Source: Sphingopyxis chilensis (GTDB taxonomy: Bacteria; Pseudomonadota; Alphaproteobacteria; Sphingomonadales; Sphingomonadaceae). Taken from it: a stretch of DNA of 64,000 nucleotides. Positions 36,289-45,918 of the stretch are shown piece after piece. Positions within the stretch are counted from its first letter, which is position 1, and each line of letters opens with the position of its first letter. The notes under the pieces are model-generated. The model saw nothing but the letters and a program-made list of their open reading frames with translations, searched no databases and was not told the origin of the DNA. The stretch covers positions 405,501 through 469,500 of the forward strand of contig NZ_CP142394.1 of assembly GCF_035930445.1 (NCBI RefSeq), written 5' to 3'. The position numbers were made by a program, and so were the translations under genes.

Positions 36289-37533
36289 CTAGCGCCGGGG
36301 CGGCGAGCGGTAGATGGACTGGTCAAGCTCGCCTTCCCACCGCGCGACGGTGGTGGCGACGACCAGATTGGCGCTGGCGCTCGGAACCGTGCGGGTCATG
36401 TCGAGCAACCGGTCGAACGGAAGCACGAAACCAACGATCAGCGCGGTCTGCTCGGCGGGGACGCCGACCGCCGAAAGCACCGCGGCGAGCATGAAGAGCG
36501 ACGCCGACGGAACCGGCGCGGTGCCGAACGCCGCGAGCGCGCCGGTGAGCAATATGATCGCTAGAGTTCCGGCATCGATCGGCACGCCGAAAGCCTGCAG
36601 GCTGAATATGCTGAGCAGGCCGACATACATGGCCGTGCCGTCCTTGCCGATGCTGGCGCCGAGCGGCAGCACGGTCGAATAGACGCTGGACGATATGCCG
36701 AGGTTCCTGCCAGCGACGGTCATCGCAACCGGCAAGGTCGCCGAGGAAGAGGCGGTCGAGAAAGCGACGACGAGCGCATCGACGATGCCGCGGAAGAAAG
36801 TGAAAACGGGCAGGCGCGCGAGCAGCCGCAGGATAAGGCTGTGGACGAGGACGATCTGGATCGCCGATCCCAGGACGACGGCGAGCGCCAGCCAGCCGAT
36901 GTTGACGAAGACTGCGGCGCCGTTGGCGGCGACGGCATTGGCGATCAGCGCGAACACGCCGATCGGGGTCGCCTCCATCACCAGCCCGACGATCTTCAAC
37001 AGCACCGCCGACAGCGACTGCAGCAGACCGGCGAAGGGTTTTCCGGCCTCGCCCGCGAGCACGGTGCCCACGCCGACGAGGATCGCGACGAAGATCAGCG
37101 CCAGCATGTCGCCTTTCGCCAGCGCCTCGACGATGTTGAGCGGGATGATGCCGACGAGCTGGTCATAGAGCGGCACCGGGTCGCCGAGCGCCTTGGGCGC
37201 GGCGGTGCCGACGGGGGCGGCGACGCCGGGCTCGACGATCATTGCGACGGCCATGCCCACCGACACCGCGATCGCCGTCGTCAGCGCGAACAGACCGACC
37301 GTCCGCCCGCCGAGCGATCCGAGGCGCTTGGGGTCGGCGAGCGAGGTGATCCCTGCGGCGATGGTCACGAGCACGATCGGCGCGACGAGCATCCGGATCG
37401 CGCGCACGAACAGATCGCCGAACACCGCGACCTTGGGCGCCGCATCCGGCCAGACGAGCGCGAGCAACAGTCCGAGCACGAGCCCGCCGAGCACGCGTTT
37501 CCAGAGCGGAATGGCGAACCAGCCGCGCATCAT
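36289..37533 (-). CDS. Dicarboxylate/amino acid:cation symporter (DAACS)
   Basis: 414 aa from the ATG at 37533; a TTG at 37572 would add 13 residues. About eight membrane segments plus re-entrant loops. The serine-rich motif FSTASSSATLPVAM and the following GASIGKDGTAMYVGL are hallmarks of the DctA/GltP family, which imports glutamate, aspartate or C4-dicarboxylates with H+ or Na+. In this locus it probably brings D-glutamate across the inner membrane (inference). It is preceded by a LysR-type site at 37634-37652 shared with dgcN. Confidence 0.88.
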   Translation of the reverse strand: MMRGWFAIPLWKRVLGGLVLGLLLALVWPDAAPKVAVFGDLFVRAIRMLVAPIVLVTIAAGITSLADPKRLGSLGGRTVGLFALTTAIAVSVGMAVAMIVEPGVAAPVGTAAPKALGDPVPLYDQLVGIIPLNIVEALAKGDMLALIFVAILVGVGTVLAGEAGKPFAGLLQSLSAVLLKIVGLVMEATPIGVFALIANAVAANGAAVFVNIGWLALAVVLGSAIQIVLVHSLILRLLARLPVFTFFRGIVDALVVAFSTASSSATLPVAMTVAGRNLGISSSVYSTVLPLGASIGKDGTAMYVGLLSIFSLQAFGVPIDAGTLAIILLTGALAAFGTAPVPSASLFMLAAVLSAVGVPAEQTALIVGFVLPFDRLLDMTRTVPSASANLVVATTVARWEGELDQSIYRSPPRR

Positions 37534-37633
37534 CGCCCGGCGGGCCGTCGTGTGGGACGGGATGGAAGACAATCCATGGCCCGCGAGCCTAGTCGGAGGT
37601 GCGGCCCGGACCGCATAGCGAATGTGCGTCTAT

Positions 37634-37652
37634 CCATAACCCGTCGCTATAT
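37634..37652. promoter_or_regulatory. LysR-type operator before the symporter gene
   Basis: CCATAACCCGTCGCTATAT, which includes a T-N11-A core (T37637, A37649). It matches 17 of 19 bases of the site at 46990-47008 upstream of dgcN. It overlaps the last codons of the lysR gene. Confidence 0.6.
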
Positions 37653-38531
37653 CCCGTCGATGACCTCTGCCACGACTTTCAAAAAATCGGTCGTCAGCGC
37701 GGTGGGGGGGCGATTGTGATAATACATCGCATAAAGATCGAAGGTCAGCGGCGGCGTCAGCGGACGGATCGCGAGGCCCGGCGCCAGCGCGGCCTGCGCG
37801 GTAAAGCTGTCGACGACGGTCAGCCCGACGCCTGCGCGAACGAGCGCGGTCGCGATATAGAAGGTGCGCGCCGACATCGCATGGTCGAACTCGAGCCCGA
37901 GCCGGCGCTGTTCCTCGACGAAGATCTCTCCGATCGGGCCGCTCGCCGCGACGCTGATAAAGCGATGTTCGCGCAGGTCCCGAAGCGCGAGACGCGGTGG
38001 CGCTTCGGGCAGGTCGGCTTCGCGATAGAGGACGACCAGTTCGCCCTCGCCGAGCCACCGGCTGCCGATCGGGGCGTTCTGCGGCACCTCGACCGCGATC
38101 GCGACGTCGGTTTCGCGCTCGTAGAGCTTGCGGACGAGATCGTCATGATGGACCGTTTGCAGGTCGAAATTGACGTGGGGATGGCTGGTGAGGAACCGCG
38201 CGACGGCTTCGGGCAGGACGCCGAGCGCCAGCGACGGGAGCGCGGAGATACGCAGCTTCATTCCGGCGCCGCGGCGCAGGTTGCGCGCGCCTTCGCGCAG
38301 CGCGTGAACGCGGTCCTGGATTTCGTTGACCTCGGCGAACAGCGCGTGCGCGTCGTCGGTCGCGACGAGGCGCCCGGCCGAGCGTTCGAACAGCGGGAAG
38401 CCGAGGATCGATTCGGCGTGGCGCAGCGTCTTCGACACCGAAGGCTGCGAAATATTGAGCGCGCGCGCCGCGGCGCTGACCGACCCGTTAGTGTAGACCG
38501 CGTGGAATATCTCGATATGGCGCAGGTTCAT
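37647..38531 (-). CDS. LysR-family regulator of the D-amino-acid locus (DgcR-like role inferred)
   Basis: 294 aa from the ATG at 38531, giving MNLRHIEIFHAVYTNGSVSA; another ATG is at 38540. HTH 1-60 (NISQPSVSKTLRHAESILGF), effector domain 90-290. It sits in the middle of the minus-strand array between a deacylase and the symporter. Two near-identical T-N11-A sites, one before dgcN and one before the symporter, are likely its targets. Its own upstream region is a 161-bp dyad element. Confidence 0.85.
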   Translation of the reverse strand: MNLRHIEIFHAVYTNGSVSAAARALNISQPSVSKTLRHAESILGFPLFERSAGRLVATDDAHALFAEVNEIQDRVHALREGARNLRRGAGMKLRISALPSLALGVLPEAVARFLTSHPHVNFDLQTVHHDDLVRKLYERETDVAIAVEVPQNAPIGSRWLGEGELVVLYREADLPEAPPRLALRDLREHRFISVAASGPIGEIFVEEQRRLGLEFDHAMSARTFYIATALVRAGVGLTVVDSFTAQAALAPGLAIRPLTPPLTFDLYAMYYHNRPPTALTTDFLKVVAEVIDGI

Positions 38532-38547
38532 CCCCGCCATGCCGAGA

Positions 38548-38708
38548 GTCCGTACTCAATTATGGCGGCGTCCCTGCGGGATTTGATCAAAATGGTCCAT
38601 TGCTTCGTCGAGAAGTCTCGAAATATCGGCGGCATATGTCTTCGCCTTCTCTCCTCGCACTGAGCCATTTTGCTTGAAACCTCGACGACGCCCTAATTGG
38701 GTACGGAC
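38548..38708. repeat. 161-bp MITE-like dyad element upstream of lysR
   Basis: Terminal inverted repeats of 25 bp (38548-38572 and 38684-38708) agree at 22 positions; the outer 15 bases of the left arm are GTCCGTACTCAATTA. Farther in, the arms match again (CAAAATGG near 38588 versus CCATTTTG near 38666), so the whole element could fold into one long imperfect hairpin. Inside it an ATAT-N7-ATAT dyad (38623-38637) also fits a T-N11-A LysR site. No target-site duplication was seen. It is either a small non-autonomous mobile element or an extended regulator-binding region. Confidence 0.5.
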
Positions 38709-38770
38709 CCTAGCCGTGCCCTGCCCCGCGGCAAGATATTTTGCATCGCCGCAAGGCGGGGGTCGCTGCG

Positions 38771-40345
38771 TCAGCGCGGCCGGAGCAGCACGCGGCCATA
38801 ACGTTCGGCGACCGGTTTTCCTTTCGCGAGCGCGGCCTTTCCGTTGACGAAGACATAGTCGATGCCGACCGAATAGGCGTGCGGCCGCTCATAGGTCGCA
38901 AGGTCGCGTATGTTATCGGGATCGAAGACGATCACGTCGGCAAAAGCGCCTTCGCGCAGCAGGCCGCGGTCGGGAACGCCGAGGATCTTCGCGGGCAGGC
39001 CGGTCGCGGCATGGATTGCCTGCGCCATCGGGATCACCGGCTTGTCGAGCACATAGCCTCGCAACTTGCGCGGGAAGGCGCCATAGGCGCGCGGATGTTC
39101 GGACGTCTTGCCGAAATGCGGCAGGCCGCCGTCGGTCGAGGTCATCGTCCACGGCTGGCGCATGAAGGCCTCGACATCGGCGTCGCTCATGTTGAACGAG
39201 ACGGTCGGCGCGCCGCCCGCGATCAGCATGTCGATCGCGGCGTCGAGGGGATCCATGCCCTTGATCCGGCCAATCTCGTCGAGCCTCTTGCCCTCGAGCG
39301 ACGGGTCGGGTGCGAAGCTGCGGATCATCAGCGCGTGCGGCCCGGCGCGGCGTTCGAGGTTCGGCACCATCTCGACGCGGATCTTCGCGCGCATCGCGGG
39401 ATCCCGGAGCCGCTTGGCGAGCGCGGCCGCGCCGCCCTCCTGCGCCCAGCCGGGAACGAGCGAGGCCATCAGGCTCGATCCCGACGCCGAATAGGGATAT
39501 TGGTCGGCCCAGATCTCAAGCCCATCGGCGCGCGCCTTGTTGATATTGGCGATGACGTCGGCCGACTTGCCCCAGACCTGTGGCCCCAGCACCTTGATAT
39601 GGGTGACGATGCCGGGGATTTTCGCCTCGCGCGCGACGGTGATCACTTCGTCGACCGCGGCAACGACGCCGACGTCGTAATTGCCTTCGTCGCGGATGTG
39701 GCTGATGTACAAGGCGCCGGGGAAGCGCGCCGCCGCCTTGGCGAGGCCGACGATTTCGGCGGTGTTCGAATATTTGCCCGGAATATAGAAGGGGCCGTCG
39801 GACAGGCCATAGGCGCCCGCCGCCATCGCCGCAGTGACGAGCCCTTCCATTTTCGCTTGCTCATCGGCGGTCGCGAGCCGCGCGACATCGCCCATCACCG
39901 CGCGCCGCACCGCATTGTGGCCGATCAGCGGGATGACGTTGACCCCGGGGATGTTGGTGTTGAGGTCGGTGATCTGCTGGCCCAGTTCGGCCGGCCCGCC
40001 GCCATCGGGATTGATCGCCAGCGTCGTGATCCCCTGGTGCAGCATCGGCAGCGCGGCTGCGAGTTCCTTCGTCTGGATGTTCGGCGCCGCGTGCGAATGG
40101 GGGTCGATGAAGCCCGGCGCGACGATCCGGCCGGCGGCATCGACCAGCGTCGTCGCCCTCGCGCCGGCCGGGATCGACCCGACCGCCGCGATGCGGTCGC
40201 CCGTTATAGCGACGTCGGCGGTGCGCGCGGGACCCCCCGTACCGTCATAGAGCGTACCGCCACGGATCAGCACGTCATAATGCTGGGCGAAGGCGGGCGC
40301 GGTGCTGGCGAGCAGCGCCGCGAGCGAGAGCGTAAGGCGTTTCAT
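38771..40345 (-). CDS. Exported N-acyl-D-amino-acid deacylase (first)
   Basis: 524 aa from the ATG at 40345, which has AAAGGA upstream; a GTG at 40363 overlaps the preceding stop. Signal peptide 1-20 (LSLAALLASTAPAFAQ). Amidohydrolase of the D-aminoacylase type: IVAPGFIDPHSHAAPN (metal site), ALYISHIRDEGNYDVGVVAA, VTHIKVLGP and the C-terminal MTSTDGGLPHFGKTSEHPRA. It hydrolyses N-acyl-D-amino acids to free D-amino acids, probably in the periplasm. Directly downstream of the TonB receptor. Confidence 0.88.
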   Translation of the reverse strand: MKRLTLSLAALLASTAPAFAQHYDVLIRGGTLYDGTGGPARTADVAITGDRIAAVGSIPAGARATTLVDAAGRIVAPGFIDPHSHAAPNIQTKELAAALPMLHQGITTLAINPDGGGPAELGQQITDLNTNIPGVNVIPLIGHNAVRRAVMGDVARLATADEQAKMEGLVTAAMAAGAYGLSDGPFYIPGKYSNTAEIVGLAKAAARFPGALYISHIRDEGNYDVGVVAAVDEVITVAREAKIPGIVTHIKVLGPQVWGKSADVIANINKARADGLEIWADQYPYSASGSSLMASLVPGWAQEGGAAALAKRLRDPAMRAKIRVEMVPNLERRAGPHALMIRSFAPDPSLEGKRLDEIGRIKGMDPLDAAIDMLIAGGAPTVSFNMSDADVEAFMRQPWTMTSTDGGLPHFGKTSEHPRAYGAFPRKLRGYVLDKPVIPMAQAIHAATGLPAKILGVPDRGLLREGAFADVIVFDPDNIRDLATYERPHAYSVGIDYVFVNGKAALAKGKPVAERYGRVLLRPR

Positions 40346-40359
40346 CGACCGTCCTTTCG

Positions 40360-43179
40360 TCACAGCTTGAAGCGGATGCCGACGCGATAGGTCCGGCCGA
40401 GCAGGTCATAGAGCGACTGGTTGGTCGCGGGCGTCGCATAGGCGCTGCCCGCAGGTCCCGCCGCCACGACCGCCGGATCCTTGTTGAGCAGATTGTTCAC
40501 CGCGAGATAGAGTTCGAGCTCCTTGCCCGCCATCGCGACGTCGAAGGTCAGCGAGGTGTCGAGATAGAAGGCGCCCGCGATGCGATTGTCGTTGATCGTC
40601 CGGTTGGTCACCGTCGATGCCGGACAGCCCGACGTGCATTCGACGAAGCTGTTGTCATAGACGCCGCTCGAAATGCCGCGGCCCGTCAGGTTGAAATTGA
40701 TATCGTCGGTCGCCCAATTGGCCTGGATGCGATAGAGCCATTTGGGCGTGCCGCCGGGCGCGTTCTGACCCACCGTGTCGGTCGGCGCATCGATGCCGTT
40801 GTCGAAATAATTCTTGATATAGCGTGTCGCCATCGCACGCAGCGTCAGGTCGCCGCTGCCGACCGGCATCCGGTACGAGCCTTCGAAATCGATCCCCGTC
40901 GCGCGCTGAACCGCGAAGTTGAACGGGCTTTCGAAGACCTGCAGATTGTTGCCGAAATCATTGGGGCCGCGCACGACCGCTTCGCAGAAGGCTTGCACGC
41001 CCTCGGCGCAGCGATCGACGATCGTTTGCGCGGCGACGGTGCCGATGGCGCCGTTGATCTTGATATCATAATAGTCGGCCGACAGCGCGAGGCCGGGAAT
41101 GAAGCGCGGTTGCAGCACGACGCCGACGCCCCATTGGTCGGCTTTTTCGGGGTCGAGCTGCGGGTTGCCGCGCGTCGTTCCGGCGAATTGCACCGAAGCG
41201 TTGTTCTGCGTCGGGTCGATCAGCACATTGATGCGCGTCGAGCCTGCGGTGAACAATTCGCCGAGGTTGGGCGCGCGAATGTCGCGCGAGCGCGTCGCGC
41301 GGAAGCGGATGTCGGGGATCGGTTCCCAGGTCAGCCCCGCTTTCCACGTCGTGACATAGCCGGAGGTCGAATAATCGGTGCCGCGCACCGCGCCGTTGAG
41401 GTCGAGCCCATCGAACACCGGAACCGCGAGTTCGAGATAGGCCTCGCTGACGTTGTAGGAACCGAAGCTGGGCAGGAAATTGCCGACGAACCAGCCGGTC
41501 TGAAACTCTTCCGCCACGTCGCCCGACACTTTCTCGCGCCGGTGCTCGCCGCCGATGGCGACCGACACCGGGCCCGCGGGCAGCTCGAAGGCGTCGAACG
41601 ACAGGTTCGCGGCGAAGACGTCCTGCTGGAATTTCTGGCGGCGGAACGGGTTGCCGAGCACATAGTCCAGCCCTTCTTGGCTCGCGGTGCCGATGCCGAT
41701 GCGGTTGAAAGGCACGCAGCCATTGTCGGGGCTGGTGAGCGACGAGCGGCAGACGATCGTGCCCTCGGCCACGCCGAGCGCGTTGCCGGCGGGCGCGAAC
41801 ACCGCGTCCTGCGCGAGCGCGAGGCGCGCATTGTTGCTGATGTCGCGCGCCATTTCGCGCGTCCGGCTGATCCCCTTCTGGTAATAGACGTCCCAGCGCG
41901 CGCTCGATCCGAACAGGTCGAAGTCGCCATTGGCGCCGACGACATAGCGCTGCAGTTCGCGCTTCGTGTCATTCTTGCGGATCGGCAGGTTGGCGTTGGT
42001 GGTACCGAGCGTGAATTCGTCGATGCCCTGAAGCGCCAGTTCGTCCCGTACCGACTGTGGCAGGAAAGCATTGTCCGCCTGAATGGTGACATTCGCCTGG
42101 TTGAGCTGGACGCCGAGGAGGCCGAGATTCTTCGACTTGGCGTAGGAGGCCTGGACGAAGAGATTGAGTCCGTCGGAGACTTCGAAGCTGAGGCGCCCGA
42201 ACAGGCTCTTGCGATTTTCGGCGGGGTCAAGCGACTGGAAGCTGTTCACCTGCGTCGATTCCCAGTCGCCGCCGATCATCCACGGGTTGCGGACGGTGCC
42301 ATAATCGAACTGGCCGACCGCGCCGCCGCGGCCGAAGACGGTGCCGCGCAGCGCGGTATCGGTGATGATGCCGCCCGGTGTCGCGAGGCTGAGCCCGGCG
42401 CCCGACACGACGAGCCGTTCGGGTGCGCCGTTGCCTGGCGCATAGGCGGGGTTGTTGATCGTATACCAACCTTGCTGGTTCCAGTCGCGCGGCACGCTGT
42501 GCAGCCCGTCCTTGATCGCGATCTCGCCATTCAGGAGCAGGTGCCCGCGTCCGCCTGCAAAGGCGGTGCCCGCGGTCAGCGTGGCGCGATAGCTGGGCGC
42601 GTCGCCATAGGTGGTGATGCCATATTCGGCCGATCCCTTGATCCCCGTATATTCCTTGTCGAGGATGAAGTTGACGACGCCCGACACGGCGTCGGAGCCA
42701 TAGGCCGCCGAGGCGCCGCCAGTCACGATCTCGACGCTCTTGATCAGGCCTTGCGGAAAGGTGTTCACGTCGACGAGCCCGGTCATCGTCGATCCGACCG
42801 ACCGCTGGCCGTCGAGCAGCACGAGCGTGCGCGCGGTGCCGAGCGCGCGCAGGTTGAGCGCGTTGACGCCGGCGGTGCCCGCGCTGATGTTGAGGTTCGA
42901 GCTGGCCGGCGTGACGCTGCCGACAAGCGAGGGGATGTCGTTGACATAGTCGGCGATATTCGCGGGCGCCGAGCTTTCGATATCCTCCGAATTGAGCACG
43001 GTGAGCGGGGTCGGGGCGCGGAAGCCGTCACGCTGGATGCGGCTGCCGGTCACGGTGATTTCCGCATCGGCATAGGTTTCGGCGGCGGGCGCGGGTGCTT
43101 CCTGCGCGAGAACGGGTGCGCCCCACAGCAGCGCGGTGGCGAGAGCCGCGGTCGATACGATCGGCGTTGATCTGATCAT
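40360..43179 (-). CDS. TonB-dependent receptor of the D-amino-acid locus
   Basis: 939 aa. Signal peptide 1-25 (ALATALLWGAPVLAQ), TonB-box-like ITVTGSRIQRDGF, plug domain (SVEIVTGGASAAYGSDAVSG), barrel ending YRVGIRFKL. It is of the oar-like/CirA-like type common in sphingomonads for peptides and other organic molecules. It lies between two N-acyl-D-amino-acid deacylases, so it probably imports acylated D-amino acids or peptidoglycan-type peptides (inference). SD AAGGGG before the ATG. Confidence 0.9.
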   Translation of the reverse strand: MIRSTPIVSTAALATALLWGAPVLAQEAPAPAAETYADAEITVTGSRIQRDGFRAPTPLTVLNSEDIESSAPANIADYVNDIPSLVGSVTPASSNLNISAGTAGVNALNLRALGTARTLVLLDGQRSVGSTMTGLVDVNTFPQGLIKSVEIVTGGASAAYGSDAVSGVVNFILDKEYTGIKGSAEYGITTYGDAPSYRATLTAGTAFAGGRGHLLLNGEIAIKDGLHSVPRDWNQQGWYTINNPAYAPGNGAPERLVVSGAGLSLATPGGIITDTALRGTVFGRGGAVGQFDYGTVRNPWMIGGDWESTQVNSFQSLDPAENRKSLFGRLSFEVSDGLNLFVQASYAKSKNLGLLGVQLNQANVTIQADNAFLPQSVRDELALQGIDEFTLGTTNANLPIRKNDTKRELQRYVVGANGDFDLFGSSARWDVYYQKGISRTREMARDISNNARLALAQDAVFAPAGNALGVAEGTIVCRSSLTSPDNGCVPFNRIGIGTASQEGLDYVLGNPFRRQKFQQDVFAANLSFDAFELPAGPVSVAIGGEHRREKVSGDVAEEFQTGWFVGNFLPSFGSYNVSEAYLELAVPVFDGLDLNGAVRGTDYSTSGYVTTWKAGLTWEPIPDIRFRATRSRDIRAPNLGELFTAGSTRINVLIDPTQNNASVQFAGTTRGNPQLDPEKADQWGVGVVLQPRFIPGLALSADYYDIKINGAIGTVAAQTIVDRCAEGVQAFCEAVVRGPNDFGNNLQVFESPFNFAVQRATGIDFEGSYRMPVGSGDLTLRAMATRYIKNYFDNGIDAPTDTVGQNAPGGTPKWLYRIQANWATDDINFNLTGRGISSGVYDNSFVECTSGCPASTVTNRTINDNRIAGAFYLDTSLTFDVAMAGKELELYLAVNNLLNKDPAVVAAGPAGSAYATPATNQSLYDLLGRTYRVGIRFKL

Positions 43180-43263
43180 GTGTCTTACCCCTTGTTTTGT
43201 TTGTTTATTTTTTTGCGTGAAGGACGCCTCCGTGCCACCGGGCGACCGGCGCTTTTCCCTGGA

Positions 43264-44892
43264 TTATTGGCAGCCCGCCACCGGCGTGCGCGGCAGCGGC
43301 TTTCCGCCTGCGGCACCGGTCGGCGCGCCGTCTTCGAGCGCGAGCACCCCGTTGACGAGAACGAAGCGCATCCCTGTCGAAAAGAGCGCCGGATCCGCAT
43401 AGTCGGCGCGCGGGGCGAAGGTCTCGGGATCGAAGGCGATGACGTCGGCGAAGGCGCCGGCCTTGAGTTCGCCGCGGTCCTCCAGCCCGAACAGGCGCGC
43501 GGTGGTGGTCGTGCTCTGCGCGATGAAGCGACGGAGGTCGAGGACGCGCTTGTCCTTCACATAGGTCGCATATTTGCGCGCATAGGAGGCGTAGTAGCGC
43601 GGGTGGCCGCGCGAGGCGTCCGAACTGGTGACGACCCACGGGCGGGTCATGAAGGCGGCAATGTCGGCCTCGCTTTGGTTGAACGAGGCGACCCCCGCCT
43701 CGCGCTGGCGAAGCACCGCGATCGCGGCATCGACCGGATCGACGCCTTGTTCCTTTGCGACATCTTCGAGAGTCTTGCCCTCGACCCCTGCGGGCCCCGA
43801 GGTGATGAGTAGCGATGCGGGACCGCCGCGGCGGCGCAGATTCTCAGCGATCTCGGGCCGCATCCGCGCCATCGTGGCGCCGTCGTCGAAACGCTTCAGC
43901 ATCGCCGCGCGCCCGCCGTCCTGCGCCCAGCGGGGGAGGAGCGCGGCCGAAAGCCCCGTGCCCGACGCCGACCAGGGATATTGGTCGGCATGGACGACCT
44001 GGCCGGCCTTTTGCGCCTTCTCGATCTGCGCGATCACCGCGCCGGCCTGGCCATGCACATCGACGCCGAGCGCCTTGATATGCGCGATATGCACCGGAAT
44101 GCCGGCGTCGCGGCCGATCGCGAGCGCTTCATCGACGGCGGCGGCGAGGCCGATCGTATAGCTCGATTCATCGCGCAAATGGCTGTCGTAGATGCCGCCT
44201 TTTGCCGCCGCTGCCTTGGCGAGCGCGACCACCTCGTCGCGCTTGGCGAAGCTTTGCGGCGCATAGAAAAGGCCGGTCGACAGGCCCAGCGCGCCATCGC
44301 ACATCGCCTTGTCGACAAGGTCGGCCATCTGCGCGAGCTCGGCGGGCGTGGGGGCGCGATCGGCGGCGCCGATCACCTTGGCACGCACCGCGCCGAGGCC
44401 CACATAGGCAGCGAAATTGATCCCGAAGTCGCGCATCGACTGGCCGAGGCCCGCTTCGCCATCGCCACTCGCGGCCTTTGCGGTTCCGAATGTGCGAGCG
44501 ATATCGGGATCGCCGCCACCATCGACGCCGATGAAGGCGGTTGTGACGCCCTGCGTCAGGAAGGGGAGGACGAGCCGCGCGGCGGGATCGGAGGAGGCGA
44601 GCGCCTCGTTCACATGGGTGTGGGGATCGATGAAGCCGGGCGCGACGATCAGCCCGGTCGCGTCGATCGTTCGCGTCGCCGTTCCGGGCGCCTTGGGCCC
44701 GACATAGGTGATGCGGTCGCCGCGTATCGCGACGTCGCCGCGAAAGGGTGCGGCCTCGCCGCTATAGACCGTGCCGCCGCGCAGGATCACGTCGGCTGCG
44801 ACCTCCGTCTGGGCGGTTCCTTGCGGCACCGCGATGGCGCCCGCGACGCAAAGCGCGGCGATCGCGGTGGTTGTCCTGAGAGAGCGGATCAT
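43264..44892 (-). CDS. Exported N-acyl-D-amino-acid deacylase (second)
   Basis: 542 aa from the ATG at 44892 with AAGGGG at a good distance; a GTG at 44901 is the alternative. Signal peptide to about residue 28 (TTTAIAALCVAGAIAVPQGT). Metal site IVAPGFIDPHTHVNEALAS; other blocks GIYDSHLRDESSYTIGLAAA, VHIAHIKALG and VVTSSDASRGHPRYYASYAR match the first deacylase in order, so the two are divergent paralogues. Probable periplasmic role: freeing D-amino acids from N-acyl forms. It lies 84 bp upstream of the TonB receptor. Confidence 0.88.
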   Translation of the reverse strand: MIRSLRTTTAIAALCVAGAIAVPQGTAQTEVAADVILRGGTVYSGEAAPFRGDVAIRGDRITYVGPKAPGTATRTIDATGLIVAPGFIDPHTHVNEALASSDPAARLVLPFLTQGVTTAFIGVDGGGDPDIARTFGTAKAASGDGEAGLGQSMRDFGINFAAYVGLGAVRAKVIGAADRAPTPAELAQMADLVDKAMCDGALGLSTGLFYAPQSFAKRDEVVALAKAAAAKGGIYDSHLRDESSYTIGLAAAVDEALAIGRDAGIPVHIAHIKALGVDVHGQAGAVIAQIEKAQKAGQVVHADQYPWSASGTGLSAALLPRWAQDGGRAAMLKRFDDGATMARMRPEIAENLRRRGGPASLLITSGPAGVEGKTLEDVAKEQGVDPVDAAIAVLRQREAGVASFNQSEADIAAFMTRPWVVTSSDASRGHPRYYASYARKYATYVKDKRVLDLRRFIAQSTTTTARLFGLEDRGELKAGAFADVIAFDPETFAPRADYADPALFSTGMRFVLVNGVLALEDGAPTGAAGGKPLPRTPVAGCQ

Positions 44893-44928
44893 GTGCGACA
44901 CCCCTTTTTTCTTACATAGCTAAGGACT

Positions 44929-45918
44929 TTATGCCGTTCCCCAAAAGCCTCGTGCGGGCGGCGTCAAGACACCTGTGCCGTGTCCGACGCCGCCCGGCCG
45001 ATCGTTCGCCAGCCACAAGGGGCCGTCGAGATCGACGAAGGCCGATCGCGCCGCGATTATCAGCGCGGGCGCGATCGACAGGGACGAGGAAATCATGCTG
45101 CCGGTCATCACGCCCAGCCCCGCGGCGGCGGCGGCATCGGCGAGCGCGAGCGCGCCGGTCAGCCCGCCGGTCTTGTCGAGCTTGATGTTGATGACCTGGT
45201 ATTTTTCGGCGAGCGCGCCGACGTCGCCCGCGACATGCGCTGATTCATCCGCGGCGATCGGGACGAGTGGGGCGAAGCCCGCGAGCGCGTCGTCGTCGTC
45301 GGCCGGGAGTGGCTGTTCGAGCAGGTCGATGCGCAATTCGGCGAGCAGGGGCTGGAGCCGCTCGACCTCGGCGAAGGTCCAGCTTTCGTTGGGATCGACG
45401 ATGACGCGCGGGGCGGGCGCTGCATTGCGCACGGTGCGGATCTGCGTTTCGGGGTCGCTGCTGTCGACCTTGATCTTGATCAGCGGGACGCGGGCGAGCG
45501 CGCGGGCGGCGGTGCCCATCGCGGCGGGATCGTCGAGGCTGACGGTGATCGCCGTCGGGGTCGCGCCCAGCGGCGGGCGGCCGAGGCGGGCGGTGACGCA
45601 TTCGCGCGACGATTTCGCCTCGAGATCCCATAGCGCGCAGTCGACCGCGTTACGCGCCGCGCCCGCGGGCATGATGTGCTGAAGTTCGTTGCGCGTCGCG
45701 CCGGCCTCGATCGCGCCGCGTGCCTCCTCGATCGCCGCAAGCGCGCTCGCGATCGATTCGCCATAGCGCGGATAGGGCACGCCTTCGCCGCGCCCGGTGA
45801 CACCGTCGCAGCCGATTTCGACCGTCACCACATCCGCGACGGTCTTGACCCCGCGCGAGATGCGGAACGGCCGGGCTAGAGGGAAAGCGTCGCTTTGCGC
45901 GGCGAGGGTTCGAAGCAT
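44929..45918 (-). CDS. dgcA: Enolase-superfamily N-acetyl-D-glutamate racemase (DgcA-like)
   Basis: 329 aa from the ATG at 45918. Enolase-superfamily layout: catalytic KIK at 148-150, metal ligands Asp175, Glu201 and Asp224, second-side Lys246. Databases usually call such proteins dipeptide (L-Ala-D/L-Glu) epimerase. When paired with a DUF1611 gene, as here with a 43-bp overlap, the pair matches the DgcN-DgcA pathway described in marine bacteria. There DgcA turns N-acetyl-D-glutamate into N-acetyl-L-glutamate. A true cell-wall dipeptide epimerase remains possible. Confidence 0.75.
   Translation of the reverse strand: MLRTLAAQSDAFPLARPFRISRGVKTVADVVTVEIGCDGVTGRGEGVPYPRYGESIASALAAIEEARGAIEAGATRNELQHIMPAGAARNAVDCALWDLEAKSSRECVTARLGRPPLGATPTAITVSLDDPAAMGTAARALARVPLIKIKVDSSDPETQIRTVRNAAPAPRVIVDPNESWTFAEVERLQPLLAELRIDLLEQPLPADDDDALAGFAPLVPIAADESAHVAGDVGALAEKYQVINIKLDKTGGLTGALALADAAAAAGLGVMTGSMISSSLSIAPALIIAARSAFVDLDGPLWLANDRPGGVGHGTGVLTPPARGFWGTA

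Noticed and set aside
38583..38592. TTGATCAA as an FNR box
   Set aside because: The spacer of a TTGAT-N4-ATCAA site is missing; the 8-base palindrome lies inside the dyad element and is not near a fitting promoter.
40993..43170. 725-codon plus-strand open frame opposite the second TonB receptor
   Set aside because: Shadow of the receptor; composition typical of reverse-frame translation in GC-rich genomes.
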